Below, piece by piece: positions 50,309-59,918 of a stretch of DNA of 64,000 nt. Below the pieces are notes generated by a model. It was given only the letters and a program-made list of their open reading frames with translations, did no database searches and was not told where the DNA came from. The stretch is from Nonomuraea sp. SYSU D8015. GTDB taxonomy: Bacteria; Actinomycetota; Actinomycetes; Streptosporangiales; Streptosporangiaceae. Where the stretch lies: NCBI RefSeq assembly GCF_008065375.1, contig NZ_VJYI01000010.1:310001-374000 (forward strand), in the 5' to 3' direction. Position 1 is the stretch's first letter, and every line of letters starts with the position of its first letter. The position numbers and the translations under genes were made by a program.

Positions 50309-51616
50309 GTGAATCCGTACCTGAAGAGACTGCGTGAGCAGTACTCCAGCATTCAGAGCAGCATTGAAGGTCTGCAAACCCGTGCTGCTGAGGAAGGCCG
50401 TGACCTGACCGAGGATGAACTTCGGTCTGTCACCGAGCAGGGGGAGACGGCTAAGAAGCTGTATTCCCAGATTGAAGACCTCACCGAAATCGAGACCCGG
50501 AATCGGAAGGTCTCGGATCTGGCTGCCCGCGTTCCTGATAATAGGGATGCGAATGGTGGGCCGGCTGTCCAGAATCGAGCGCTGGGAATCAAGGCCCAGG
50601 AGCGCGACCCTGGGCATTACCGTTCAGAAAAGGACGGTGGTCGGCATTCGTTCTTCGGTGACCTTTACCGGTCCCGTACTCACCAAGACGAGGAAGCCAC
50701 TCGGCGACTCACCGAGCACCAGCGTGCGCTCACTACGGGCTCTCATGGCCCCGGTGTTGTTCCTCCGAAATGGCTGACCGAGGAATTCGAGCTTCTGGCT
50801 CGCCAGGGTCGCCGCCTTGCTTCCGCCGTTCGTAATATCCCGCTGGGCGATGACCCTCGGCCTATTACCCTTCCGAAGCAAATCGCGGGCACCGACGCCG
50901 TTGTTGCCGAGCAGGTGGCAGAAAACAATGCCGTTGGTGGAGCGGACGCCTGGGATTCTGACGTTGACGTTGTCACGCCAAAGCCCACCGCTGGTAAGCA
51001 GACCGTTTCCCGGCAAATGATCGATATGTCGTCTCCGGCAATCGACCAGCTCATTTATGGTGACCTGCTTGACGTTTATGACGACAAGCTGGAAGCCAAG
51101 ATCGGTTCCGCTCTGATTACGGCCGCTGGCGCTCCCGTTACCACGTTCGCCCTTGAGGCATCGAACTGGACCCCTGCCAGTGCCGTTCTCAATTCCGTGG
51201 TCGATGCCGCAATTGCGGTTCGGAATGCTCGGAAGCGTCCCGCTGACATTCTGGCTATGAATGTCACCCGGTACGGTAAGTTCCTGAAGCTCCGTGATGC
51301 TGACGGTCGTCCGCTTATCGTCAATCCGGGTGTCGGTCAGGCGGTTAATGTGGCCGGTGTCGGGTCGGTCGCTACTGACGGAATTATCGAAGGTCTGGCG
51401 GTTATCGCCACTGACGGTATTCCGACGGCGTACCCGGAATCGTATGTGGCGTTCCGGGCTGCCGACACGGTTCTGTTCGAGTCGAATACTCTGCGATTCC
51501 GATTCGAGGAGGTTGCCGGACCGGAATCCGTGGTTCTCGGTATCTGGGGATACACGGCGGTCATTGTCCGGCAGGCCGGTAAGTCCGCTAAGCGCGTTCA
51601 GATCACGGCGGCCTAA
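50309..51616 (+). CDS. HK97-type major capsid protein
   Basis: The 435-residue protein starts with an N-terminal coiled-coil scaffold (delta) domain (residues 1-70, KRLREQYSSIQSSIEGLQTR), followed by the capsid fold with PKWLTEEFELLARQGRRLAS, VTPKPTAGKQTVSRQMIDMS and the C-terminal FRAADTVLFESNTLRFRFEE. The prohead protease should cut between the two parts, near residue 100-140. GTG 50309 follows AGGGGTC. Confidence 0.92.
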   Translation: MNPYLKRLREQYSSIQSSIEGLQTRAAEEGRDLTEDELRSVTEQGETAKKLYSQIEDLTEIETRNRKVSDLAARVPDNRDANGGPAVQNRALGIKAQERDPGHYRSEKDGGRHSFFGDLYRSRTHQDEEATRRLTEHQRALTTGSHGPGVVPPKWLTEEFELLARQGRRLASAVRNIPLGDDPRPITLPKQIAGTDAVVAEQVAENNAVGGADAWDSDVDVVTPKPTAGKQTVSRQMIDMSSPAIDQLIYGDLLDVYDDKLEAKIGSALITAAGAPVTTFALEASNWTPASAVLNSVVDAAIAVRNARKRPADILAMNVTRYGKFLKLRDADGRPLIVNPGVGQAVNVAGVGSVATDGIIEGLAVIATDGIPTAYPESYVAFRAADTVLFESNTLRFRFEEVAGPESVVLGIWGYTAVIVRQAGKSAKRVQITAA

Positions 51617-51618
51617 TC

Positions 51619-51969
51619 ATGGCATGGCCTCCTGGACTTTCAGACCTCAAAGAGGATCTGAAAATTGATGCGACCGATACCCGCGATGACGTACGTCTCA
51701 CGGTAGTTCTGAATGCTTCCGTGGATTTCGTTGAGCGGGTAAGGCCGTCCTTCAATTACGACGCTGACCCGGTGTCGGAGCTTCCAGAGCCAACCAATGA
51801 CCTATTCCTCGGAACCATTCGACTGGCGGGACGGTGGCATACGCGCCGCCGTTCCCCGGACGGATTGATTCAAATGGCTGAGCTGGGAGCCTCACGGGTT
51901 CCCAGCTTTGACCCAGACATTGAAAGGCTCCTGGGAATAGGTCGGTTCGCTAAGCCGGTGATCGCATGA
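51619..51969 (+). CDS. head-tail connector (adaptor) protein
   Basis: The 116-residue helical protein (LSDLKEDLKIDATDTRDDVR and LFLGTIRLAGRWHTRRRSPD) fits the gp6/gp15-like adaptor that binds under the portal. Its place directly after the capsid gene is standard. The stop overlaps the next ATG. Confidence 0.75.
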   Translation: MAWPPGLSDLKEDLKIDATDTRDDVRLTVVLNASVDFVERVRPSFNYDADPVSELPEPTNDLFLGTIRLAGRWHTRRRSPDGLIQMAELGASRVPSFDPDIERLLGIGRFAKPVIA

Positions 51970-52322
51970 GCCAAATCAGCGATGTCCGAGACAGTCTGAA
52001 TGTGGCTCTGAAGACCGTTCAGGGTCTCAGGGTCTATTCGGACCTGGGCGAGTCAATGGACCCCCCAGCGGCAATCGTGGGGCCTCCTCGGCTCAACTGG
52101 GAGGCTCAATGCCCTGGGCCGACCAGTGCGCGATTCCTGGTCTATGTGGTCGTCGGTGCCGATGAAAGGGCTCTGGAAAACCTCTGGCGCTGGGTCGAGC
52201 TGGCGGCCGATGCCCTCGATGGGGTCCTAGACGCCACGGTCATTCGTGCCGATCCTGGGACCTTCAATTCCGGAGGTAATGACCTCCCGAGCTACGAAAT
52301 CACGGTGGAGGTAAGTCTCTAA
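51966..52322 (+). CDS. tail terminator-like protein
   Basis: The 118-residue alpha/beta protein (LKTVQGLRVYSDLGESMDPP, FLVYVVVGADERALENLWRW) resembles the tail terminator/completion proteins placed just before the tube gene. It likely forms the ring joining tail to head. Overlaps neighbours by ATGA and TAATG. Confidence 0.65.
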   Translation: MSQISDVRDSLNVALKTVQGLRVYSDLGESMDPPAAIVGPPRLNWEAQCPGPTSARFLVYVVVGADERALENLWRWVELAADALDGVLDATVIRADPGTFNSGGNDLPSYEITVEVSL

Positions 52323-52738
52323 TGCCGCCTCACAACAGAAAGCTCAAGACGATTAATTTCGCCCTGGGCGGTACGCAATTCGAGTGCCAGATCAGTAACT
52401 GGAATCTGGAGAACAACTCTGAGGATGGGGAGCGGTTCTACACGTTCTGCCCGGACGGTGAATTCCGTGAAGAGGCAGAGCCGGAGTATGCCCTGAACCT
52501 TACGTTCTTCTCCGACTGGCGGAACAACGGCATTTCTGACTTCCTCGTCGATAACGACGGGCTGAATGCCACGTTCACGCTCGACCACCACCCGGATATT
52601 CCGGCCGAACACGTCACCTGGAGTGGAACGGTTCGGATTAAGGCCCCCAATGTGGGTGGCGATGCTAGGACCACCGAAACCCAGGAGGTCACTCTCCAGG
52701 TCATCGGGAAGCCCGTTTACACGAGGGAGCAGCCCTAA
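52322..52738 (+). CDS. major tail tube protein (probable)
   Basis: The 138-residue beta-rich protein (INFALGGTQFECQISNWNLE, TFTLDHHPDIPAEHVTWSGT, TQEVTLQVIGKPVYTREQP) has the pattern of siphovirus tube proteins. It lies before the chaperone and tape-measure genes as tube genes do. The TAATG junction couples it to both neighbours. Confidence 0.7.
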   Translation: MPPHNRKLKTINFALGGTQFECQISNWNLENNSEDGERFYTFCPDGEFREEAEPEYALNLTFFSDWRNNGISDFLVDNDGLNATFTLDHHPDIPAEHVTWSGTVRIKAPNVGGDARTTETQEVTLQVIGKPVYTREQP

Positions 52739-53079
52739 TGCCTAGAGTCAACGTTACGACCCAGAAGATTACCCGCGCTGGGCTCAATCCGTCGCTTACC
52801 GCGCCCACCGTGGATGGCGACATTATCGACACGGGAACGACATTCCTCTACGTGAAGAATGACAACGCCGGTGCTTGCACGGTGACGGTGCAAACGCCGC
52901 TCCAGGTTGATGGCCTGGACGTTTCCGAGTTGGTGGTGTCCGTTCCCGCTGCTGGTATTCGGCTCATTGGTCCATTCCCGAAGAGGACCTTTGGTCGGCC
53001 CAGCACGCCGGATAAGGACCGTGCCTATGTGGACTACTCGATTCAGGCCAGCGTCACGCGAGCCGTGATTTCCTTCTAG
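52738..53079 (+). CDS. beta-rich virion protein (tail or decoration)
   Basis: The 113-residue protein (FLYVKNDNAGACTVTVQTP, VSELVVSVPAAGIRLIGPFP) looks like a single beta-sandwich. Similar small proteins beside tube genes decorate the tail or head. Not identified further. Confidence 0.6.
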   Translation: MPRVNVTTQKITRAGLNPSLTAPTVDGDIIDTGTTFLYVKNDNAGACTVTVQTPLQVDGLDVSELVVSVPAAGIRLIGPFPKRTFGRPSTPDKDRAYVDYSIQASVTRAVISF

Positions 53080-53089
53080 GAGAAATCCA

Positions 53090-53374
53090 ATGATTGATTT
53101 CACGGTCACGCCCGACAATGGGGAGCCGTACGACGTCAAGGCAGGCAGCCGCGATGTCCTTGTGTGGGAGAAAACCAGCAAGGGCCGTTCCTTCCAAAGC
53201 CTGATGAATGACCTCCGAATGGAGGACATGTATAAGCTGGCTCACTTCGCGGCGAAACGACAGGGCCTTTTCGAGGGAACCTTGAAGGAATTCGAGGAGA
53301 CCTGTGAGCTTTCCGGCTTCACAGAAACCGAGGAAATGGACCCTACCCAGTCGGTTCCCTCCACCGGACGCTAG
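53090..53374 (+). CDS. tail assembly chaperone, short form (gpG-like)
   Basis: The 94-residue acidic protein (MIDFTVTPDNGEPYDVKAGS ... FTETEEMDPTQSVPSTGR) is in the invariable position of the G/GT chaperones. It has the small alpha-helical look of that family. The gene overlaps a longer open region reached by a -1 shift. Confidence 0.75.
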   Translation: MIDFTVTPDNGEPYDVKAGSRDVLVWEKTSKGRSFQSLMNDLRMEDMYKLAHFAAKRQGLFEGTLKEFEETCELSGFTETEEMDPTQSVPSTGR

Positions 53375-53523
53375 TTGGCCTGGCGATTGCGACCGGTATT
53401 CCTCCCAGCGTTTGGGCGGATGAAGGGGAACAGGCGATTGTGACAGCGCTCGATTTGCTGGAACGCGCACAACAAAGGGCAGCCAATAACGATGGCCTGG
53501 CTGATGAGAGGATAGGAGGTTAG
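53090..53523 (+). CDS. tail assembly chaperone, -1 frameshift product (gpGT-like)
   Basis: After the short form's last codons the -1 frame is open from well before its TAG to TAG 53521-53523, encoding RTLVGLAIATGIPPSVWADE followed by GEQAIVTALDLLERAQQRAA. This stretch reads like the T domain of the chaperone and has no start codon of its own. A slip site such as GGACCCT (53338-53344) would join it to the short form. The next gene starts four bases after. Confidence 0.65.
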
Positions 53524-53527
53524 CCCG

Positions 53528-53974
53528 ATGGCCAATGAAGTTCTGAAGGTTAACCTCCGCCTCTCAGGAGCGAAGGAAACCCTAAAGGCATTCCGGGACC
53601 TTCCGAAGGAAGCGAATGACTCGCTGCGAAAGCGAACCCTGGAAATCTCGGAAGCACTGGCTACGAAACTCCAGGGAGCTGCCCAGGGTGATAGCGCTCA
53701 ATCGGGTCTCATCGCTCCCACCATTAAGGCACGACGTGACAGGGTGCCGGTCATTGCCGCCGGTGGCTCACGCCGTGTCGGTCGAAAGCGGAAGCCAGCA
53801 CACAAGATTCTGTTCGGATCGGAATTCGGATCCAACAGGCTGAAGCAGTTCAGGCCCCACCTGGGCCAAGGTTCGTATTGGTTCTTCCGCACGGTTGAGG
53901 CGAACGAATCCGAGATTAACGAGACCTGGAATCAGGTAGTGGCGGACATTCGGAGGGAGTTCGGAAATGGCTAG
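53528..53974 (+). CDS. HK97 gp10-like tail/head joining protein
   Basis: The 148-residue protein (LRLSGAKETLKAFRDLPKEA, HKILFGSEFGSNRLKQFRPH, GSYWFFRTVEANESEINETW) has the pattern of the HK97 gp10/minor tail completion family. Unusually it lies after the chaperone genes rather than between capsid and tube. It overlaps the tape measure start by eight bases. Confidence 0.7.
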   Translation: MANEVLKVNLRLSGAKETLKAFRDLPKEANDSLRKRTLEISEALATKLQGAAQGDSAQSGLIAPTIKARRDRVPVIAAGGSRRVGRKRKPAHKILFGSEFGSNRLKQFRPHLGQGSYWFFRTVEANESEINETWNQVVADIRREFGNG

Positions 53975-55478
53975 CCCGTCTCGTACCATTCGAGTCCGCT
54001 TCGACGGAAACGCCGATGGCCTGGCTAAGGCTGCCCGTGATGGTGCAGACTCGATTAAGAAGTTCCAAGATGACCTCCCCGATATCGGCGTCAAGGGCGG
54101 ACGTGGATTTTCTGGGTCCTTCATGGATGCCGTGAAGGCGGGATTCAAAGCATCGGTGCCAAACTTCATCAGCGAATTTGGATCGACCTTCACGTCTGGT
54201 CTCAAGGGCGTGATCAGTTCTCCGGTAATCGGGCCAATCATTATCGCTGCCCTAGCTGGTGTTGCCGTTATGGTTGCGCCTGCTGCGGCGACATTCATAG
54301 GTGGCGCGATAGTCGCAGGCGTAGGCGCTGGGCTAGTCGGTCTAGGTGTTTTGATTCTGGCTCAGAACGAGAAGGTTAAGGCGCAGTTCTCCAAGACCTT
54401 TTCTGAGATCAAGACAATTCTGATGGATGCGGCAAAGCCGCTGCTGCCTGTTCTTGCGGTTGTGCGTTCGGTCCTAAAGGGCCTCGTCCAAGAATTCGCT
54501 CCAGTTCTCAAGGCAGGCTTTAGCCTGGTGCAGGGACCGCTAAAGGGTTTCATAAAGGACCTAGGTCGGGCTTTCGCGGAACTCAAGCCAGCCATTGAGC
54601 CCTTTATGGAGGCACTGGGAAATATCCTGCGCTCCTTGGGTCCGCAGCTTCCAGGACTGTTCCAATCCATCAGTAAAAGTCTTGTCGGTCTGGCGAATTC
54701 GGTAGGCAAGAACAGCGACATTTTCGCAGCTTTTATTTCGGCACTCCTCATGATGATTCCGCCCGCGATCGATGCGATTACGTTTTTGATCAAGGCTTTC
54801 CGAAAGATCGTCGATATCACATTTAAGGTTGGCGCTGCCGCACTCGGAATGGCCGATACGGTCCTAGGTGCTCTCCAGAGCATCGTGAATGCGATAGCCA
54901 GGGTGCCCGGCCCTTGGCAGGACACGTTTAGGAAAGTCTCGGCTGCGATCGGTCAAGGCCGCGCTGCATTGCAGCATTACAAGCGGCAATTCGAGATTAC
55001 GCCAAAGATCGTGCAGCTTCGCGGCGATATCCGTGATCTCGACAACAAGTTGGCCCGTGCTCGGGCACAACTGAAAGACCCGAACCTGACCAAGGAACGG
55101 CGGGCAAAGCTGAACGCCGATATCCAGGCCCTTCTCCGGAGAAAGAGCCAAGCCCAGGCAGCCATTAATGGTCTCCAAGGAAAAACCGTCTACATCAACG
55201 CCGTATACCGTGGCCCAGGTGGTGTCAGAGCTGAAGCGCGCGCAAGCGGTGGCCCTGTCATGGGTGGCCGTACCTATTTGGTCGGTGAGCGTGGCCCAGA
55301 GCTATTCACAGCGCCAACGAATGGCCATATCGTCCCGAACCATGACCTGGCCCGCTCTGGCGACATTGAGGTGAAGGTTTTCATTGGCGACCAGGAGCTA
55401 AAGGGAATCGTCCGTACGGAAATCAGCGAGCGTGACCGTTCGCTGAAGCGTCGAGCAACTTCGGGGGTGGCTAGGTAA
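53967..55478 (+). CDS. tape measure protein
   Basis: The 503-residue protein has a helical N-terminus, two strongly hydrophobic stretches (VIGPIIIAALAGVAVMVAPA and AFISALLMMIPPAIDAITFL), a coiled coil (LDNKLARARAQLKDPNLTKE) and the C-terminal GGPVMGGRTYLVGERGPELF typical of tape measures. It is short for the family. At about 1.5 angstrom per residue it implies a tail near 75 nm. Confidence 0.92.
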   Translation: MASPSRTIRVRFDGNADGLAKAARDGADSIKKFQDDLPDIGVKGGRGFSGSFMDAVKAGFKASVPNFISEFGSTFTSGLKGVISSPVIGPIIIAALAGVAVMVAPAAATFIGGAIVAGVGAGLVGLGVLILAQNEKVKAQFSKTFSEIKTILMDAAKPLLPVLAVVRSVLKGLVQEFAPVLKAGFSLVQGPLKGFIKDLGRAFAELKPAIEPFMEALGNILRSLGPQLPGLFQSISKSLVGLANSVGKNSDIFAAFISALLMMIPPAIDAITFLIKAFRKIVDITFKVGAAALGMADTVLGALQSIVNAIARVPGPWQDTFRKVSAAIGQGRAALQHYKRQFEITPKIVQLRGDIRDLDNKLARARAQLKDPNLTKERRAKLNADIQALLRRKSQAQAAINGLQGKTVYINAVYRGPGGVRAEARASGGPVMGGRTYLVGERGPELFTAPTNGHIVPNHDLARSGDIEVKVFIGDQELKGIVRTEISERDRSLKRRATSGVAR

Positions 55479-56878
55479 TGCCTCTCACGCTTTCATACCT
55501 GAGCGACCTATCCAGGGTCCGTATTGCCGCTAGTGGTCTCGGCGGCACTACGGCCGTATTCGAGCGCTCTACAGACGGGGTTACCTGGAAGACGATTCGA
55601 GGGGGATCGAATGTTGCCCTTTCGAGTGGCGCTGCCACGCTTGATGACTACGAATTCCCCTCTGGAATCCTCACCACCTATCGCGCTGTCTCTGGTGTCA
55701 GTACGGCGGGCCACCTCGATCTGACCAGCTCGACCAGCTCTAAAGCGTCCACGCCGGACACTGCGGCTCTGGATATCACTGGTGACATTGATTTGCGGGC
55801 CAAGGTCTCTCTCGATGACTGGACGACCACGACCGCGCAGACATTCATCGGGAAAGGCTTCAATGCCTACTCCTTTGGTAAGAACGAATCAGACTTCCTC
55901 CGCATTGAATGGCACAACGGCTCGACCCTTCTCCAGGCAGTTTCAACCGTGCCTGTAACCTATGCCAACGGAACAATCAAATGGGTTCGTGTAACTCTCG
56001 ACGTCGATAACGGCGCTGCGGGTAGGGACATCAAGTTCTATACGTCCGACGATGGCTCTACCTGGACCCAATTCGGCTCGACGGTAACGCAGGCTGGGAC
56101 GACGGTAATTGGCAATAGCACGACCGTGCTAGCGGTGGGAAACAGAGGCGACAACGTAAGCCCAATGGTCGGCAATTGCTACAATGCCGAAGTCCGAAAT
56201 GGGATTGGTGGCACTGTCGTCGCCAATCCTGACTTCACGGTGCACGCTAGTGGGACAACGTCCTTTGTGGATGGCACCGGAAAGACCTGGACCGTAACGT
56301 CTCCTGCTTCAATCGTCGGGGGTAGTAGTGGTTCTGTCCAAAACACTATTACCGTGAGCCTCGATACCGTTTGGCTGAAGTCCATTCAATTCCCGTTCCT
56401 GAATCGGCCCGTGGTCGTGAACGACTGGAGCGCAACGGAGAGGGAATTTCGAGGAGGAGTGTTCCCGGTAGTCGGCCGTTCCTTCCCAGTCGCCGTAACG
56501 GACCTCAGAGGCTCACGCCGGTACACCCTCGATGTAATCGCCCATGACCAGGCCCAGGCTAAGGACCTGGATTACCTGCTTGCCAGTGGAGGGCCGATAT
56601 TCGTCCACGTTCCCGCCGATTGCGAGATTCCCCAGATGTACGCCGTTGTAAGCGGCGGTTCTGGGGAACGTCGTGCTGCCCGTAGGTCGAGCCGGCGAGT
56701 GTTTTCGATGCCTCTTCAGGAAATCGCGACGCCTAACCCTAACCTCGTGGGAGCAACGAACATTTGGCAGGCCGTGATTGACTCCTATGGTTCATGGGCT
56801 GCATTCCAAGCTGCCCATTCCACCTGGGAGGCTGTGCTTGCAGTCGTTAGTGATCCGTTGGTGGTGCTTGTTCCATGA
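55478..56878 (+). CDS. distal tail-like protein with an inserted LamG-like domain
   Basis: The 466-residue protein has N- and C-terminal parts resembling a Dit/distal tail protein (FLNRPVVVNDWSATEREFRG, FVHVPADCEIPQMYAVV) around a central concanavalin-like domain at about residues 75-255 (DLRAKVSLDDWTTTTAQTFI, KWVRVTLDVDNGAAGRDIKF). The inserted domain probably binds carbohydrate on the host surface. Overlaps the next gene by four bases. Confidence 0.7.
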   Translation: MPLTLSYLSDLSRVRIAASGLGGTTAVFERSTDGVTWKTIRGGSNVALSSGAATLDDYEFPSGILTTYRAVSGVSTAGHLDLTSSTSSKASTPDTAALDITGDIDLRAKVSLDDWTTTTAQTFIGKGFNAYSFGKNESDFLRIEWHNGSTLLQAVSTVPVTYANGTIKWVRVTLDVDNGAAGRDIKFYTSDDGSTWTQFGSTVTQAGTTVIGNSTTVLAVGNRGDNVSPMVGNCYNAEVRNGIGGTVVANPDFTVHASGTTSFVDGTGKTWTVTSPASIVGGSSGSVQNTITVSLDTVWLKSIQFPFLNRPVVVNDWSATEREFRGGVFPVVGRSFPVAVTDLRGSRRYTLDVIAHDQAQAKDLDYLLASGGPIFVHVPADCEIPQMYAVVSGGSGERRAARRSSRRVFSMPLQEIATPNPNLVGATNIWQAVIDSYGSWAAFQAAHSTWEAVLAVVSDPLVVLVP

Positions 56879-57996
56879 GGGCAGTGTCTGCAAATTTCCT
56901 TAATGCTGTTCGGGGAAGCCATCAAATGGTGGCGCGTGCCCGAGTGGTCTCGACATTCCAGACTGGCGTGAATCCCACGGGAACCGAAATCGCGATCTTT
57001 AGCGGGAATGTGGTCCTTGATGGCAATGCAGACATCAGGGGAACGCTGGATCTGACCACCGATGGCACTGATCGGTGGCCCAGGAAACCGACAGACCTAC
57101 TCGCGCCATACGGAAACGAGATTTTCGTGGAGCGTGGCATTCGGGACGTGAACGAGAAAACCGAGCTGGTGAGTCTCGGCTACTACCGCATTTACGCTCC
57201 CGAGCAGAACGAGATTCCCGATGGGGAGATTCGGCTGGAATGCAAAGACCGAATGTCCGCCATCATCGAGGCTCGACTATTCGAGCCCAGGCAGTTTGCC
57301 GCTGGAACGACGATTGGGGCGGTGTTCAATGCTTTGGTGTTGGAGGTCTATCCCAGCGCCGTCATCGAATGGGACGACAACACTAATACCTCCACGCTGG
57401 CGCGGTCGGTGGTGGCCGAGGAGGATCGTTATGCATTCCTCCGCGACCTAGCTACGTCCGCCGGAAAGGTGATGTATTTCGACCACAGGGGAATCCTGGT
57501 CATCAAGGACCCACCGAACGCCTCGGTTCCCGTGGTTGAGGTAAACAGCGGGAACAATGGCGTCCTTGTGTCCATGAGGCGTCACCTTTCCCGTGAAGGC
57601 GTCTTCAATGCCGTTGTGGCAATGGGGGAGGCAACGGATACCGAGGAGCCGGTGAGAGCCGTCCAGGTCGATAACAACCCGAATAGCCCGACGTACTTTA
57701 ACGGGAAGTTCGGGAAGGTGCCGAGGTTCTTTTCCAGCCCGTTCATTACCACCTTGGAACAGGCCGAGTCGGCAGCGGCATCAATCCTGACACGCTCGCT
57801 GGGCCTCCCCTATAACGTCGATTTCTCGGCTGTGCCAAACCCAGCGTTGGAACCTCTCGACCCCGTGAAGGTGAAATACCCGCGAACGGCGGCCGAGGTT
57901 CACGTCATTGATTCCCTGACCATTCCTCTCACCTCGGATGGCCTCCTAACGGCAGCAACGAGGGAGAGCACCCATACCAGCATTGGAGCGCCGTAA
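56875..57996 (+). CDS. baseplate hub-like tail protein (DUF5047 type)
   Basis: The 373-residue protein starts MRAVSANFLNAVRGSHQMVA, the start of the DUF5047/Gp37-like family of actinophage tail proteins, with a later LGYYRIYAPEQNEIPDGEIR and FLRDLATSAGKVMYFDHRG. It likely forms the tail hub under the distal tail ring. Coupled to both neighbours. Confidence 0.75.
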   Translation: MRAVSANFLNAVRGSHQMVARARVVSTFQTGVNPTGTEIAIFSGNVVLDGNADIRGTLDLTTDGTDRWPRKPTDLLAPYGNEIFVERGIRDVNEKTELVSLGYYRIYAPEQNEIPDGEIRLECKDRMSAIIEARLFEPRQFAAGTTIGAVFNALVLEVYPSAVIEWDDNTNTSTLARSVVAEEDRYAFLRDLATSAGKVMYFDHRGILVIKDPPNASVPVVEVNSGNNGVLVSMRRHLSREGVFNAVVAMGEATDTEEPVRAVQVDNNPNSPTYFNGKFGKVPRFFSSPFITTLEQAESAAASILTRSLGLPYNVDFSAVPNPALEPLDPVKVKYPRTAAEVHVIDSLTIPLTSDGLLTAATRESTHTSIGAP

Positions 57997-58697
57997 TGGG
58001 TTACCAGAGCGATGACCTGACTCCTCTGCTCTTTCCCCCAGCCCAGGGCGATTTCGGCTTTCACCAAGGGAAGGTCCTGACCTGGAATCAGAAGACTGGG
58101 CAGAACACAATCAGCATGGCCGGTGCCACCCTCGTTGACGTTCCCATCATGAACGGCACCGAGGTTCCTCTTCTTCAACCTGGGCACGTTGTGGGAATGC
58201 TCCGATGGAAGTCCTCCTATTTCGTGCTGGGCAGGATCATTGTTCCCAATGCTCCGGACATTGGCGCGCTGCCGGGAGCTTTGGCCGGTGTCGGTGCCAC
58301 GAACCTGAACTTCGAGATCACGACCGTTCGGGAAAAGGTTGCTACCGCAGTATTCGATGTGCCCCCCTGGGCTAATCAGGCACTGGTGCTTTGTGTTGCG
58401 AATGCGAGCATGCATAATCTCCTGGGAACTTCTCAGTTCTTTTATCTCACGTCGCCAATCAGCGACGGGTTTGGCGGAGAAATGTATGCGAATATTCCCG
58501 CAGGGCAGACCATGCACGTTAGTGCTGCCACACAGTTCCTCATGGGTGAGGGAGCTTTTGACCCTGTAACAGGTGACCCCATCGGACTAGGAACAAAAAT
58601 CACTGTGGCAGCCCAGGTGAGGGCTAGCGCCAACGTACCGTCATCTACATCAAATATCGCAAGCGTCCACGCTATCGCGATGTTCAGAAAGGCATGA
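57996..58697 (+). CDS. minor tail protein (spike/hub cap-like)
   Basis: The 233-residue protein has an OB-like N-terminal part (KVLTWNQKTGQNTISMAGAT, PLLQPGHVVGMLRWKSSYFV), common in central tail spikes, and a beta-rich C-terminus. TAATG junction with the hub gene. Exact role not determined. Confidence 0.6.
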   Translation: MGYQSDDLTPLLFPPAQGDFGFHQGKVLTWNQKTGQNTISMAGATLVDVPIMNGTEVPLLQPGHVVGMLRWKSSYFVLGRIIVPNAPDIGALPGALAGVGATNLNFEITTVREKVATAVFDVPPWANQALVLCVANASMHNLLGTSQFFYLTSPISDGFGGEMYANIPAGQTMHVSAATQFLMGEGAFDPVTGDPIGLGTKITVAAQVRASANVPSSTSNIASVHAIAMFRKA

Positions 58698-58709
58698 GAG
58701 GAGGAATCA

Positions 58710-59474
58710 ATGCCAAGCACGCCGGTATTTCTTCTGCCGTACCCCAGCTCGACCGACGCACCGAACGGGCCTGCCCAATTCCAGGCTTTGGCGGAAGCCG
58801 TCGAGACTGCCCTTTCCGACATTCATAACGGGCTTACCTTCGGTGGAGCGGTAACCGTGAATGGGAACCTCTCGACTACGGGAACCCTTTCGGTAAGTAG
58901 CACATCGACGCTGACCGGGAACACAACCGTTGGAGGCACCCTAGGCGTTACTGGTGCCGCTACCGTTGCTTCTTTGGCCTCTACCGGCAATGTCACGGCC
59001 CGAGGGCTTCAGACCGTTGCATTCGTTGCCGGTAAGAAATGGACCGGTGTCCAGACGGACACCACCAGGACCCAGGGTGCGGCCGAAATTGCTGTCAGCT
59101 CTGCGAACATTCAGAACGTGCCCGTTGTGTCGGGTCGAATGTATCGGGTGAAGTGGCATATTGAGGGCCATGTATCCGGTGCGACCGATGGGCGCATTGA
59201 ATACAAGGCTTGGAATGGTTCGGTAGGCACGGGTACCCAGCTAGGGGAAACAATCCTCTTCAAGTTCCCAACGAACAACACGAGGATGACTGACCTGTTC
59301 CCGGAATTCATCTGGAAAGCAGCATCCACCGAGACCATCGCCAATATCAACCTCGGCATGCGGTATTTCGATACCGACGTTGGAGCTAGCTGTGTTACTC
59401 GCGTTCATCCGAGTTTCTTTAGCTGCTATGTCGAGGACATCGGACTTCCTACAGCTTGGACAGGTGTGCCGTGA
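58710..59474 (+). CDS. tail fibre protein
   Basis: The 254-residue protein begins FLLPYPSSTDAPNGPAQFQA, a start shared by actinophage fibres. A repeat region of about residues 44-100 is rich in Thr/Gly/Val (VNGNLSTTGTLSVSSTSTLT), forming a likely triple beta-helix shaft, and a C-terminal receptor-binding head follows. ATG 58710 follows GAGAGGAGG. Confidence 0.8.
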   Translation: MPSTPVFLLPYPSSTDAPNGPAQFQALAEAVETALSDIHNGLTFGGAVTVNGNLSTTGTLSVSSTSTLTGNTTVGGTLGVTGAATVASLASTGNVTARGLQTVAFVAGKKWTGVQTDTTRTQGAAEIAVSSANIQNVPVVSGRMYRVKWHIEGHVSGATDGRIEYKAWNGSVGTGTQLGETILFKFPTNNTRMTDLFPEFIWKAASTETIANINLGMRYFDTDVGASCVTRVHPSFFSCYVEDIGLPTAWTGVP

Positions 59475-59818
59475 CAATTCCAAATCCGCCGAGCCGGCCA
59501 AATGCTGCGTACAAGGGAAGGCCGGTTACTAACTTCACTCCGGACCATTGGCAGCTTGAATTCAAGGTGGAGCTGGGGGAAGGCGCTGAGCTGTCTTCCC
59601 CGGTAATTGGCTGGGCGGTCGTCGAGGGAGCCGTTGAGCCGGTAATCCTGGTGAATGGCCAGGTCATTACCACCGTGGCCGATTACGTCGAGGAGCTGAA
59701 TACGCAGCTCCCTGAGGGTTCGCCGGTCAAGGTCAGATTCGAGTCTGCCCAGTTCGGGAGTCCTGTGCCGAATCCGGCAGGGCCACGTCCACCCAGGTCA
59801 GAGGGTACGAACGGCTGA
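59471..59818 (+). CDS. small late protein after the fibre gene
   Basis: The 115-residue protein (FTPDHWQLEFKVELGEGAEL, VILVNGQVITTVADYVEELN) is beta-rich, with Pro-rich ends. GTG 59471 overlaps the fibre stop. It may be a fibre chaperone or minor tail component. It is the last late gene; no lysis gene follows. Confidence 0.65.
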   Translation: MTIPNPPSRPNAAYKGRPVTNFTPDHWQLEFKVELGEGAELSSPVIGWAVVEGAVEPVILVNGQVITTVADYVEELNTQLPEGSPVKVRFESAQFGSPVPNPAGPRPPRSEGTNG

Positions 59819-59918
59819 GAGCAAATCTGAGGGCCTGAAATGCCCCCAGGTCCCTCAGCCCAGCACGGTTGAGATAGAGCCTCCTGGGCTATCCTGGAGG
59901 CCCTGTTTGGGGCAAAGA

